A DNA stretch of 64,000 nucleotides. Source: an uncultured Lachnospiraceae bacterium (lineage in GTDB: Bacteria > Bacillota > Clostridia > Lachnospirales > Lachnospiraceae). The stretch covers positions 1-64,000 of the forward strand of contig CAJTUZ010000014.1 in the NCBI GenBank assembly GCA_910579735.1, written 5' to 3'. Made by a program: the position numbers and the translations under genes. Positions 9,888-18,964 of the stretch are shown piece after piece (within the stretch, counting starts at the first letter, position 1; each line of letters begins with the position of its first letter). A model generated the notes under the pieces. The model was not told the DNA's origin and ran no database searches. It was given only the letters and a program-made list of their open reading frames with translations.

Positions 9888-10229
9888 TTATGTACCAAGT
9901 TCAAGGCTTACCATAAGTCCCGTATTGACCTCCTTCATGATTTCCTGATCCAGATGACATACTCTGTCTTTTAAACGTTTCTTGTCGATCGTTCGAAGCT
10001 GCTCCAACAGTATAACCGAATCTTTCACCATATCATATTTATTGGCATTTAATTCAATATGGGTCGGCAGTTTAGCCTTATTCATCTTGGATGTGATCGC
10101 TGCACATATCACCGTCGGACTATGTTTATTCCCTATATCATTCTGAATGATCAGCACCGGACGGACGCCGCCCTGCTCGGAACCGATCACCGGCCGTAAG
10201 TCAGCATAATAAATATCTCCTCGTTTCAT
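9888..10229 (-). CDS. mazF: MazF/PemK-type endoribonuclease toxin, no adjacent antitoxin
   Basis: 113 residues. MKRGDIYYADLRPVIGSEQGGVRPVLIIQND, with the conserved RGDIY and GSEQGGxRPV(L/V) elements, then PTVICAAITSK and DSVILLEQLRTIDKKRL, closely matching Bacillus NdoA. The family cleaves mRNA at short ACA- or UACAU-like sites. In Bacillus the antitoxin gene lies between alr and ndoA; here only 83 bases separate alr and mazF, and they hold no antitoxin frame. AAGGAAG precedes the ATG. Own promoter seen at 10259-10287. Confidence 0.9.
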   Translation of the reverse strand: MKRGDIYYADLRPVIGSEQGGVRPVLIIQNDIGNKHSPTVICAAITSKMNKAKLPTHIELNANKYDMVKDSVILLEQLRTIDKKRLKDRVCHLDQEIMKEVNTGLMVSLELGT

Positions 10230-10258
10230 ATCTCACACTTCCTTCAATCAATCTAGCA

Positions 10259-10287
10259 ATTCTAACTGACAGCAATAGTATTGCCAA
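10259..10287 (-). promoter_or_regulatory. Predicted sigma-A promoter of mazF with central palindrome
   Basis: On the minus strand TTGGCA (10287-10282), 17 bases, TAGAAT (10264-10259). Most of the spacer is a perfect odd palindrome GCAATACTATTGC (10284-10272), positioned like an operator between the -35 and -10 boxes. It suggests mazF can be expressed apart from alr. Confidence 0.55.
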
Positions 10288-10312
10288 TTTTTCTGAAGGT
10301 ATACGTACAAAG

Positions 10313-11494
10313 CTATCCAAAATCTTTATAATAATCTTTCGTACTGAAGATTTGGCCGTTCTTCATATAAACTCTCGGGATCCGTTTACCCAGATTGCAG
10401 GCAAGTTCATAATTGAATCTGCCGGATGTTTCCCCGAGTTCTTCCATTGTGATCTCTAAAGCGCCGTCTTTACCGATGAGCGTCACTTCCGTTCCGGTCT
10501 GTGCCTCCGGAATATCATCTATGCTTACCATAAACTGATCCATACAGATGCGGCCCAGGATCGGCGCCTTCTTTCCGTGGATCAGCACATATCCTTTACC
10601 GGATAATCCGCGCGGGTATCCATCCGCATAGCCTACCGGAATCGTCGCGATCCGCATTTTTTTCGGCGCGGTAAAATGCCCTCCGTAGCTTACGGACATT
10701 CCCGGTTCAATTTCCTTACAAAATATGATACGGCTCTTGAGGGCCAGAGCAGGGTGCATCTGCATCCTGTCTTTATGTACTTCTTCGGAGGGCCACAGGC
10801 CATACAGCGCAATTCCCGCGCGCACCATATCCAGATTCATTTCTTTCATATCGATAATGCCGGCGCTGTTGGAACAATGTTTTACCGGAATCCGGCAGGA
10901 AAGTCCTGTTTCAATACGCCTGCAGAATTGACTGAATTGGTCAAACTGCATCTTTGTATAGTTTTTATCCGTTTCATCTGCTTTGGCAAAATGTGTAAAA
11001 ATGCCTTCCACTGTGATCATATCATAAGATAACGCCTTTTCTGCAAAGGCATATCCTGCCTGATCGGGAAAAATACCGATCCTTCCCATACCGGTATCCA
11101 CTTTTATATGTATCCTTGCTTTGGTATCCAGTGCTTTGGCACATTGAGATATCTCATCCAGCATCTCCTCACAAAATACCGTGATTCTGATTTCATTTTT
11201 TATCATTTCTTCGTAGCTGTACGGAAAGGTATATCCCAGCACCAGAATCGGTTTCTTAAGTCCGGCGTTGCGCAGGATCAGGGCTTCTTCCGGTGTTGCG
11301 GTCGCATAACCGGATACATAAGAAAGTTCTTCCAGTTCTTTGCCGATCGGCACCGCACCGTGTCCGTACCCGTCTGCTTTCAAAACGCCCATGATCTTCG
11401 TATCCGGCGACAGGATCCTTTTCATTTCTTCCATATTGGCGCGGACTGCATCCAAATCTACCGTCGCATATACTCTTTGATACTGTTCTAACAT
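10313..11494 (-). CDS. alr: Alanine racemase
   Basis: 393-residue PLP enzyme making D-alanine for peptidoglycan. It shows the PLP-lysine motif VLKADGYGHGA near residues 37-47, AATPEEALILR-like region YATATPEEA, and RAGIALYG / PVGYADGYPRGLSG / RICMDQFMV of the C-terminal barrel domain, which holds the catalytic tyrosine region. Length is typical. Its ATG overlaps the stop of nnr by seven bases, so translation coupling is likely. Gene order nnr-alr-mazF is a known Firmicutes arrangement, apart from the missing antitoxin. Confidence 0.95.
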   Translation of the reverse strand: MLEQYQRVYATVDLDAVRANMEEMKRILSPDTKIMGVLKADGYGHGAVPIGKELEELSYVSGYATATPEEALILRNAGLKKPILVLGYTFPYSYEEMIKNEIRITVFCEEMLDEISQCAKALDTKARIHIKVDTGMGRIGIFPDQAGYAFAEKALSYDMITVEGIFTHFAKADETDKNYTKMQFDQFSQFCRRIETGLSCRIPVKHCSNSAGIIDMKEMNLDMVRAGIALYGLWPSEEVHKDRMQMHPALALKSRIIFCKEIEPGMSVSYGGHFTAPKKMRIATIPVGYADGYPRGLSGKGYVLIHGKKAPILGRICMDQFMVSIDDIPEAQTGTEVTLIGKDGALEITMEELGETSGRFNYELACNLGKRIPRVYMKNGQIFSTKDYYKDFG

Positions 11495-13008
11495 GTTTTC
11501 AATAACTCCTCCAGCTCTTCTATGATATCCGTTGCCATCATGCTGTATTCCCCATGTGCATCCGCCGCCATATCTCCTGCAAGGCCATGCAGATATACCC
11601 CTGTCACGGCGGCTTTTTCTGCGTCCATGCCCTGAGAAAGGAGTCCCGCGATCATACCGGCCAGCACGTCGCCCGCGCCTGCCGTCGCCATGCCGGCATT
11701 TCCGGATGTGTTTAAATAAAGCATTTCATTTTCAGAAGCGGCAACTACCGTCCTTGCATCTTTACAGACAACGATACAATGCATTTTTTCTGACAGTTTC
11801 TTCGGATAAACCGTTATGTTTTCTGAAACTTCCTTTACGGAACAACCGGCAAGTCTTGCAAATTCTAAAAGATGCGGCGTTAAAATAACGTTTTCTTTAT
11901 GTGCAGCCATGTCAACGCGGCCTGCTGCGATAAGATTCAGTCCATCCGCATCAACTACCATCGGCAGTGTGCTTTCGTTCAGACAGTACCGGAGCATCCA
12001 CTGTGCTTCCTGCCCTGTTCCGATACCGGGACCGATCAAGATGCAGTCCGCCCATTCGTGCGCTTCCAGAAATGCTGATATAAAAGCCGCATCCGGCGTG
12101 TCTGCCTGCCAAAGCGTCGTATCATAGACCGTTACCATAGCTTCCGGCAGCGCCTGCTGTATCACTTCGCGGTTTTGGCATGATGTAACGATCCTTACCA
12201 TGCCCGCCCCCATCCGAAAAACGCTTTTCCCGGCCATGAGCGCCGCACCGCAGATATTGTCGCTTCCCGCAATGATAAGCGTTTTGCCAAAAGTCCCCTT
12301 ATTGCCGTTTGCCTTCCGCTTTGGCAAAATAACGTCATTTTTTCCTGTATAAGTATACCACACAGGCTTTTTCCCAAGGAAACTGTATTCGTCGATCCCC
12401 ATCTGCCTGCATATGATTTTACCACAATATTCTGTGCCGGGATAGAGAAACTCTCCCAGTTTATAAAATCCATATGTTACGGTCATATCCGCCTTCACCG
12501 CACATCCAAGAATTTTTCCGCTGTCCGCATGTATGCCGGAAGGAATATCGACCGAACAGACATAAGCCTTCATCCCGTTTATCGCTTCGATGGCATCCTT
12601 ATAAATCCCCTCTATCTCCCGCGTAAGGCCGATGCCGAAAATCGCATCGATTACTATATCATATTCACGTTCCGGAATTGTGTCATAAAGCCTGACTCCA
12701 TACCGCGCAAGAATCTCTGTCTGCAGTCTCGTCTCGCCGCTGCATTTTGCAGGACTGCCGAGCAAAACGACATCGACGGGGAAACCGCGGCGCATCAAAA
12801 GCCTGCCGATGGCCAGTCCGTCCCCGCCGTTATTACCGCATCCTGCCACAATGAGCGCTTTCTGCGGAGCGTTCCCTTTTTCTTTCAGGAGTTCTTCCAC
12901 TGTAACGAGTGCCGCCCGCTCCATAAGGACAGCAGAAGGTATCTTCAGATATTCTATCGTATTTTTATCATATTGTTTCATCTGTGCCTGTGTTACGAGA
13001 TATTCCAT
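11488..13008 (-). CDS. nnr: Bifunctional NAD(P)H-hydrate epimerase / ADP-dependent dehydratase
   Basis: 506 residues with two domains. The N-terminal YjeF/NnrE part (1-210) has VAGCGNNGGDGLAIGRLL and DAIFGIGLTREIEG; the C-terminal ribokinase-like NnrD part has GTFGKTLIIAGSDNICGAALMAGKSVFRMGAGMV, LTPHLLEFARL and the nucleotide-site motif NTSGNAGMATAGAGDVLAGMIAG. Together they repair damaged (hydrated) NADH and NADPH. Start set at the ATG of MEYLVTQAQM; a TTG one codon earlier has slightly better spacing from AGGAGG. The ribosome site directly abuts a terminator-like hairpin (13026-13058). Confidence 0.93.
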   Translation of the reverse strand: MEYLVTQAQMKQYDKNTIEYLKIPSAVLMERAALVTVEELLKEKGNAPQKALIVAGCGNNGGDGLAIGRLLMRRGFPVDVVLLGSPAKCSGETRLQTEILARYGVRLYDTIPEREYDIVIDAIFGIGLTREIEGIYKDAIEAINGMKAYVCSVDIPSGIHADSGKILGCAVKADMTVTYGFYKLGEFLYPGTEYCGKIICRQMGIDEYSFLGKKPVWYTYTGKNDVILPKRKANGNKGTFGKTLIIAGSDNICGAALMAGKSVFRMGAGMVRIVTSCQNREVIQQALPEAMVTVYDTTLWQADTPDAAFISAFLEAHEWADCILIGPGIGTGQEAQWMLRYCLNESTLPMVVDADGLNLIAAGRVDMAAHKENVILTPHLLEFARLAGCSVKEVSENITVYPKKLSEKMHCIVVCKDARTVVAASENEMLYLNTSGNAGMATAGAGDVLAGMIAGLLSQGMDAEKAAVTGVYLHGLAGDMAADAHGEYSMMATDIIEELEELLKTC

Positions 13009-13025
13009 CAAAATCCGCGCCTCCT

Positions 13026-13058
13026 GAAAAAGGCGCCAAAATCCTATGACTTTGGCGC
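13026..13058 (-). terminator. Terminator overlapping a stop codon and abutting the nnr ribosome site
   Basis: On the minus strand GCGCCAAA (13058-13051) pairs with TTTGGCGC (13040-13033) around a ten-base loop, followed by CTTTTT. The 5' arm lies in the last codons of the coiled-coil gene, and the T run is followed at once by CAGGAGG of nnr. It could be a terminator or an attenuator for the nnr-alr unit. Confidence 0.75.
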
Positions 13059-13715
13059 ATGATCATTTTTTCTGGTCCTTTTTTCCTGCTTTTGCCTGCG
13101 GGCCGCCTCCTGCGCCTGATACTGCATGTCGAAAAGCTCTATCACGTCCGCCCCGAAAATATCGTGCATATAAGCATAAAGGCCGTTATTCACATCTTCC
13201 TTTTCCTGCTTTCTGACAAGCTTTTTCTTTAATTCACGGCGCGTCTGCTTCACCCAGGCATCGATCTCATCGATCTCTTTCGTATTTTCCCGGATCTTCT
13301 GATAACAGATCTCCATGGAGGCAAGCATGAGTTCCCGGTTTACCTTATCCATCTCCCGCGGCAGCGATACAAGTTCTGCCTCATAAGCCTCCAGTTTTTC
13401 ATTGCATTCTTTTACAAGGCGGCTGTGTTCCGTCATGTCTTTTAACAGCTTCCTGTTATCGGGCTCCTTTGTCAGTTCGTCCGCGATCATCATGATCTCA
13501 TCCATCAGTTTTCGCTTGATCTTTTTGATATCTTTACTTTCGGTATTCAGTTTCCCCTGTCGTTTGACTAGGTCAGTCAATCTTTTTTCCAGACTTTGCA
13601 CAGCAGGCGTGGCCTCTGTCTGCGTAAAAAGTTTATGCCACTTATTGTCAAGCGTGAGTATCGGGATCTTTTTACCGGATAATGCCGCTTTAAAACTTTC
13701 CTCCTTCACTGTCAT
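13044..13715 (-). CDS. Coiled-coil protein of unknown function
   Basis: 223 residues, highly charged, with long heptad-like helices between about 40 and 190 (EKRLTDLVKRQGKLNTESKD, KLEAYEAELVSLPREMDKVN). No signal peptide or membrane segment. It ends in a basic Arg/Lys tail. Start chosen at MTVKEESFK with GGAAGGA upstream; ten extra codons are possible. The protein resembles short, uncharacterised helical proteins of Clostridia, and I cannot assign a function. A terminator overlaps its stop codon, so it is separated from nnr. Confidence 0.55.
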   Translation of the reverse strand: MTVKEESFKAALSGKKIPILTLDNKWHKLFTQTEATPAVQSLEKRLTDLVKRQGKLNTESKDIKKIKRKLMDEIMMIADELTKEPDNRKLLKDMTEHSRLVKECNEKLEAYEAELVSLPREMDKVNRELMLASMEICYQKIRENTKEIDEIDAWVKQTRRELKKKLVRKQEKEDVNNGLYAYMHDIFGADVIELFDMQYQAQEAARRQKQEKRTRKNDHAPKS

Positions 13716-13802
13716 CAGATCACATCCTTCCCCTGTTACGATCAATCTCGTAAAATCGTTCTTATGTAATACTATTATTATATGCTATCTGCTTCGTTTT
13801 GT

Positions 13803-15477
13803 CTATTGCGCCCTGAATCCGTCCTCAATCTCTTCACTGATAAGCGTACTGCGTTCTATCATAAAACGGTAACAGGTTCCGGGATAAACGTGGCAGTCAT
13901 TTATTTCACCGTTTACAGGATAATAAACGGCCTGTCCGTTTATCTCATAAACTGCCGTTTCCGCCCTGTCATAATCCTGCTGGAAAATATAATAAGGCTC
14001 TCTTAACCGCTGCTTGATGAAAACACCGGCATCCGTTATATACTGATCCCAGTAAGGACTGACCGATACCAGAATGCAGAACAGCAGACCGCCTGTCAGG
14101 ACAGCGCCAAAACCGCTTCGTTTCATACTCAGACAGTCTCCTACCGCAATCATAATGACTGCGAATAAAAAAGCCAATCCGTAGCGGATAAACGGCGCCA
14201 TAAAAAACCATACGGCAATATTGCACCATATGGCAATGTGCAAAGCAACAAGCGGCAGACATGGTTTCTGTTTTTTCATAAGCCTCATGATAAAGACCGT
14301 TATCTGCAGTACGGCGCTTATCGCGGCTGCACCAAGAAACATCTGCTCATATCGGAACTGATGCTCCCACCAGGGAACAATCCATTCACTGACAGGCAGA
14401 TCAATCTTACTTACATCATATAAACATCTTCCCCATACTTTGATCTGATCAGCATCCACGAGAAGATATTCTTTCGGAATCTTCCATTCCACATGAAAGA
14501 TATCAATTCCATCAAAAGGATATAAAAGCCAGCCTGAAATATAATAATTTCTGATAAAGAATGGCAGCATAATCAAAATGCCGCAGGCTGTGCAGACTGC
14601 GATCGTTTTCCATTTTCTGTCTTTTAGCAGAAAAAATGCCGGACAGACCGCTATCAGAACGAGCAGACAAGCTGAAAATTTAAGCGTAACCGTAAATACT
14701 GCGGCCAAAGAGAGCAGAATATACGTGACATCGTTTGCACCCCCCCCGAATTCAAACTGTTCACACCAGGCCGTAATGATAAAAAGCACAAAATACATCA
14801 CCGCATAGTCAGTCGCCGGAGACATGCTGCGGGTCATATTCACCAGTGTATAAAACAAGATGCCCACCTTCATCATATCCGTCATATGCCGTTTGTGCCG
14901 TTTAAATTCTTTTAAACCGTAAAAAGCATACAGACACATGATTACTTCAAGAAATCCCGTTGTCGTATGAATGGACTGTCCAAACAGCCAACGCAGACTG
15001 AATATGGACGCAAATGCGAGATATGCACTGTTATATGCATAGTGAAGCTGCAGGTTACCCGCACCTTTTAACACCCCGTATTCTTCATATAGACGAATCG
15101 CCGCCGCATGATAAATGTTCGTATCCGTATGAAACTCTCCCCTGGAAGTAAAAAAGGCGATCAATAGAATGAAGCAGCCTAAAAATACCCCCCCCCGAAG
15201 AACAAACAACCGGCGCATATGTCTTCCATAAGATACGCAGTTTCGCACGTCTGACATATCCGCAAACCAAAGCGCTGAAAAACAACAAAATATGCGCCAT
15301 CGCACCAATCTTTGCAAAGAGGCTGAAATATTCGGTATAAACGGTAATAACAACGATCCCTGCTGCAAGATAATAGATCCATGAAAACTGTATATTTTTA
15401 AAGACTCCCAGTACACCGATCCCGATCAGCGTACACAGAAACGCAATATACAGCCAGCTTAATAATACAGTAACCAT
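13803..15477 (-). pseudogene. Large polytopic membrane protein, frame broken in a poly-G tract
   Basis: Two overlapping frames form one protein. The first starts at MVTVLLSWLYIAFLC (ATG at 15477, GAAGGGAG upstream) and runs about 97 codons to a run of nine G (minus strand; 15196-15188). The second continues from VFLGCFILLIAFFTSRGEFHTDTNIYHAAA to the stop at 13803. With eight G the two join in frame into about 558 residues with some 12 hydrophobic segments. A second G tract (eight G, 14757-14750) lies in the same gene and is in frame. The EYGVLKGAGNLQLHYAYNSAY region resembles LIC_10190-type membrane proteins thought to act in surface glycan synthesis; that is a tentative match. Either slippage-controlled, decayed, or a sequence error. 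Confidence 0.6.
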
Positions 15478-15538
15478 TTTCTTTCTCCCTTCTTTTATAT
15501 CTGCGCTCCCTTTCCCGGAGTCATACAGACTTTTTTTC

Positions 15539-15567
15539 AGTATAAAAGAATAAATTTTTTGTGTCAA
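15539..15567 (-). promoter_or_regulatory. Predicted sigma-A promoter for the membrane protein at 13.8-15.5 kb
   Basis: Minus strand TTGACA (15567-15562), 17-base spacer, TATACT (15544-15539). Near-consensus, about 60 bases ahead of the ATG at 15477, and back-to-back with the plus-strand promoter at 15572. Confidence 0.75.
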
Positions 15568-15571
15568 TGAA

Positions 15572-15600
15572 TTGACAGCTTATGTTCTCCCCTGTAAACT
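15572..15600 (+). promoter_or_regulatory. Predicted sigma-A promoter for the ABC-F gene
   Basis: TTGACA (15572-15577), 17-base spacer, TAAACT (15595-15600), about 85 bases before the ABC-F ATG. The two divergent -35 boxes are only four bases apart. Confidence 0.65.
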
Positions 15601-15684
15601 GGAATCTGATACTGTCAATTTTCAAAATCTAGTGAGATTTCGGGGTCCGCCGTTATTCCGGACCATAGGATAAGGAGCGCTTTT

Positions 15685-17619
15685 ATGATACTTTCCGTTA
15701 GTAATATACATAAGTCATTTGAAGAAGTACCGGTTTTACAAAACGTCTCTTTTCACATCGAAGATTACGAGAAGGCTGCCATCGTGGGAATAAACGGCGC
15801 CGGTAAGACGACGCTCCTTCGTATCATCATGGGAGAGCTTTCGGCCGATGAAGGGGTTGTAACACTTTCTAAGGACAAAAGCGTCGGCTATCTCTCACAG
15901 CACCAGACGGTAAGCGGTGATAATACCATATATGACGAACTGTTATCGGCCAAACAGGATGTTATCGATTTGGAACAACGCATCCGTTCTACGGAATTAC
16001 AGATGAAAACAGCCTCGGGCGAGCGCCTTGGCGAACTCATGGACAGCTACTCCAAACTGACGCATGCCTTTGAAAACGCTAACGGTTACGCCTATAAAAG
16101 TGAAGTAACCGGCGTCCTGAAAGGACTTGGTTTTGAGGAAGAAGATTTTTCCAAACAGGTAAGTACGCTCTCCGGCGGTCAAAAAACGCGTGTCGCCTTA
16201 GGCAGGCTGTTATTGCAAAGACCCGATCTGATCATTTTGGACGAGCCGACAAACCACCTGGATATGTCCTCTATCACATGGCTGGAAACATACCTTCTTA
16301 ACTATAAGGGCGCAGTCATCATCGTCTCTCATGACCGCTATTTTCTGGATCGTATAGCCGGTAAGATCATAGAACTCGACAATACCAGATCCACCGTTTT
16401 TACAGGCAATTATTCCGCTTATGCGGTCAAAAAAGAGCAGCTGCGCATCGCCGCATATAATGCCTATATGAATCAGCAGCGCGAAATCAGACACCAGGAA
16501 GAGGTGATTGAAAAGCTGAAATCATTCAATCGTGAGAAATCGATAAAACGGGCGGAAAGCCGTGAAAAGATGTTAAACAAAATCGAAGTCCTGGAAAAAC
16601 CGACGCAGGTGCGCTCCGATATGCATCTTCGCCTCGAACCAAGGATCCTTAGCGGCAGCGACGTACTGCAGGTTAAAAATATCTCCAAATCGTTTGATCA
16701 TCTGACTTTGTTTGAACAGTTATCCTTTGCCGTAAAACGCGGGGAACATATTGCTATTATCGGCGACAACGGAACCGGAAAGACAACGATCTTAAAGATC
16801 ATCAACGGACTGCTTACTCCCGATACCGGTGAGATCCGTCCCGGTACAAACGTAGAGATCGGCTATTACGATCAGGAACACCACGTCCTGCATCCGGAAA
16901 AAACTTTATTTGAAGAAATATCGGATGCGTATCCGATATTGAACAATACGCAGATACGTAATACGCTTGCCGCCTTTCTGTTTACCGGAGACGACGTATT
17001 CAAAAAAATAGACTCCTTAAGCGGCGGGGAACGCGGCCGCCTCTCCTTGGCCAAGTTGATGCTCTCTGAGTCCAATTTCCTGATCTTAGACGAGCCGACA
17101 AACCATCTGGATATTATGTCCAAGGAAATCCTGGAAGATGCTATAAATGCCTATACCGGCACGGTATTATATGTCTCCCATGACAGATATTTTATCAACA
17201 GGACCGCTTCCCGTATTTTATGCCTTGACCATCAGACTTTAACGGAATATCTGGGCGATTACGAATATTATCTTGAAAAAAAAGAAGAACAGCTTGCCCG
17301 CATGGCAGAACAGGCAGCAGACAGCGCCTCCGCCAAAACAACTGCCGACTCTTTGGGAACCGCATCGGAGAACAAACAGGATTGGAAGGCCCAAAAAGAA
17401 CAGCAGGCCGCAAAGCGGAAAAAAGAAAACGACCTGAAAAAATGCGAAGAGGCAATCGAGCGTTTGGAGGGCCGGAATACGGAAATCGAACAGCTGATGG
17501 CATCTCCGGACATCTGTACCGACGTTGCCAGGCTGCAGGAATTATCCAAAGAACAGACCGAAAATATGGAACAGTTAGAATCTCTCTATGAAAAGTGGGA
17601 AGAACTGTCGGAGTCGTGA
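15685..17619 (+). CDS. ABC-F family ATP-binding protein
   Basis: 644 residues, no membrane segments, two nucleotide-binding domains in one chain. Domain 1 has Walker A GINGAGKTT (about 36-44), signature LSGGQKTRVALGRLLL and LILDEPTNHLDMSS; domain 2 has GDNGTGKTT (about 362-370), LSGGERGRLSLAKLML and LILDEPTNHLDIMS. The linker (about 240-300, rich in Lys, Arg and Glu) is the ABC-F P-site tRNA-interaction motif region, and a charged coiled coil ends the protein (about 560-640). ABC-F proteins act on stalled ribosomes, some giving antibiotic resistance; this one resembles the housekeeping YdiF/Uup-like types. AAGGAG precedes the ATG. Confidence 0.9.
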   Translation: MILSVSNIHKSFEEVPVLQNVSFHIEDYEKAAIVGINGAGKTTLLRIIMGELSADEGVVTLSKDKSVGYLSQHQTVSGDNTIYDELLSAKQDVIDLEQRIRSTELQMKTASGERLGELMDSYSKLTHAFENANGYAYKSEVTGVLKGLGFEEEDFSKQVSTLSGGQKTRVALGRLLLQRPDLIILDEPTNHLDMSSITWLETYLLNYKGAVIIVSHDRYFLDRIAGKIIELDNTRSTVFTGNYSAYAVKKEQLRIAAYNAYMNQQREIRHQEEVIEKLKSFNREKSIKRAESREKMLNKIEVLEKPTQVRSDMHLRLEPRILSGSDVLQVKNISKSFDHLTLFEQLSFAVKRGEHIAIIGDNGTGKTTILKIINGLLTPDTGEIRPGTNVEIGYYDQEHHVLHPEKTLFEEISDAYPILNNTQIRNTLAAFLFTGDDVFKKIDSLSGGERGRLSLAKLMLSESNFLILDEPTNHLDIMSKEILEDAINAYTGTVLYVSHDRYFINRTASRILCLDHQTLTEYLGDYEYYLEKKEEQLARMAEQAADSASAKTTADSLGTASENKQDWKAQKEQQAAKRKKENDLKKCEEAIERLEGRNTEIEQLMASPDICTDVARLQELSKEQTENMEQLESLYEKWEELSES

Positions 17620-17620
17620 C

Positions 17621-17638
17621 ATATATCTGCAGATATAT
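17621..17638. repeat. 18-bp perfect palindrome
   Basis: ATATATCTGCAGATATAT directly after the stop codon of the ABC-F gene. It could form a short hairpin or be a protein site; no T run follows, so it is not a classical terminator. Confidence 0.5.
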
Positions 17639-17658
17639 AAAACACACGCAAATGCCGT

Positions 17659-17728
17659 GAAAACGGTATCAACAATAAGAATCGATTTGCCACTGCATTC
17701 GGAGTCCCGTTTTGTTGATACCGTTTTC
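17659..17728. terminator. Long inverted repeat between convergent genes, probable bidirectional terminator
   Basis: Perfect 17-base arms GAAAACGGTATCAACAA (17659-17675) and its complement (17712-17728) enclose 36 bases that themselves can fold (CGA..TGC CACT GCA.TCG). It lies between the ends of the plus-strand ABC-F gene and minus-strand icd. The A- and T-rich outer ends suit termination both ways, but the long loop is unusual and the element could also be a dispersed repeat. Confidence 0.6.
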
Positions 17729-17743
17729 CATTCTCAGCCTGTT

Positions 17744-18949
17744 CTACAGTTCTTCATAAGTATCCCGTACCGCCTTGATGAAATTCCCGCTGTTTAATAC
17801 GGTAACATCGGTCAGTGATGTGATAAGGGCCAAGTCTTTTGTCATTTTTCCGTTCTCGATCGTCTGTAACGTCGCCTGTTCCAGTTTATCCGCAAAGGTA
17901 ACCAGTTCGGGAATGCTGTCAAGTTCTCCCCTCTTTCTGAGTGCGCCTGTCCATGCGAAAATCGTGGCTACAGAGTTTGTAGACGTCTCTTCGCCTTTTA
18001 AATGTTTGTAGTAATGTCTCTGTACCGTTCCATGTGCCGCCTCATATTCATACACACCTGAAGGAGATACCAGTACGGAAGTCATCATGGCAAGGGAACC
18101 GAATGCGGAAGAAACCATGTCGCTCATAACATCACCATCGTAATTTTTGCAGGCCCAGATAAATCCGCCTTTGGCCTTCATAACACGTGCGACCGCATCA
18201 TCGATCAATGTGTAGAAATATTCGATTCCGGCTTTTTCAAATTTTCCGGCATATTCTTTTTCATAGATATCCTGAAAAATATCTTTAAAATTGTGGTCAT
18301 ATTTCTTGGAAATCGTATCTTTGGTTGCAAACCACAGATCCTGCTTCGTATCTAACGCATAATTAAAACATGCTTTTGCAAAACTGGAAATCGATTCATC
18401 CGTATTATGGATTCCCTGAAGAATGCCGGAACCGGCAAAATTATGTATCGTTTCACGGATCTCGCTTCCATCTTCCGCTGTAAAAACAAGTTCGGCCCGG
18501 CCGGCTCCGGGCACTTTGATCTCCGTGTTTTTGTAGACATCACCGTAAGCATGTCTTGCAAGTGTAATGGGTTTTTCCCAATTTCTGACACACGGCTCAA
18601 TTCCCTTTACGACAATCGGCGCACGGAACACGGTTCCATCAAGCGCTGCACGGATCGTTCCGTTCGGACTCTTCCACATTTCTTTGAGGTTGTATTCTGT
18701 CATTCTGGCCGCATTCGGCGTGATCGTTGCGCATTTTACTGCAACACCGTATTTCTTAGTTGCTTCGGCCGAATCGATCGTTACCTGATCGTCTGTCTCG
18801 TTTCTATGTTCCAGTCCCAGATCATAATATTCGGTTTTTAAGTCAATGTAAGGAAGAAGCAATTCGTCCTTGATCATCTTCCAGAGTATTCTTGTCATTT
18901 CGTCTCCGTCCATTTCTACTAACGGAGTAGTCATTTTAATTTTTTCCAT
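17744..18949 (-). CDS. icd: NADP-dependent isocitrate dehydrogenase
   Basis: 401 residues, of the eukaryotic-like homodimeric type. MTTPLVEMDGDEMTRILWKMIKDELLLPY, then CATITPNAARMTEY, MWKSPNGTIRAALDGTVFR, ACKNYDGDVMSDMVSSAFGSL (metal and isocitrate site aspartates) and EAAHGTVQRHYYKHLKGE (cofactor site). It converts isocitrate to 2-oxoglutarate with NADP+, supplying glutamate carbon and NADPH in an anaerobe with a partial citric acid cycle. GAAGGAGA precedes the ATG. It lies 15 bases after the gntR gene, so the regulator is probably cotranscribed and may control it. Confidence 0.95.
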   Translation of the reverse strand: MEKIKMTTPLVEMDGDEMTRILWKMIKDELLLPYIDLKTEYYDLGLEHRNETDDQVTIDSAEATKKYGVAVKCATITPNAARMTEYNLKEMWKSPNGTIRAALDGTVFRAPIVVKGIEPCVRNWEKPITLARHAYGDVYKNTEIKVPGAGRAELVFTAEDGSEIRETIHNFAGSGILQGIHNTDESISSFAKACFNYALDTKQDLWFATKDTISKKYDHNFKDIFQDIYEKEYAGKFEKAGIEYFYTLIDDAVARVMKAKGGFIWACKNYDGDVMSDMVSSAFGSLAMMTSVLVSPSGVYEYEAAHGTVQRHYYKHLKGEETSTNSVATIFAWTGALRKRGELDSIPELVTFADKLEQATLQTIENGKMTKDLALITSLTDVTVLNSGNFIKAVRDTYEEL

Positions 18950-18964
18950 TCCCTATTCTCCTTC

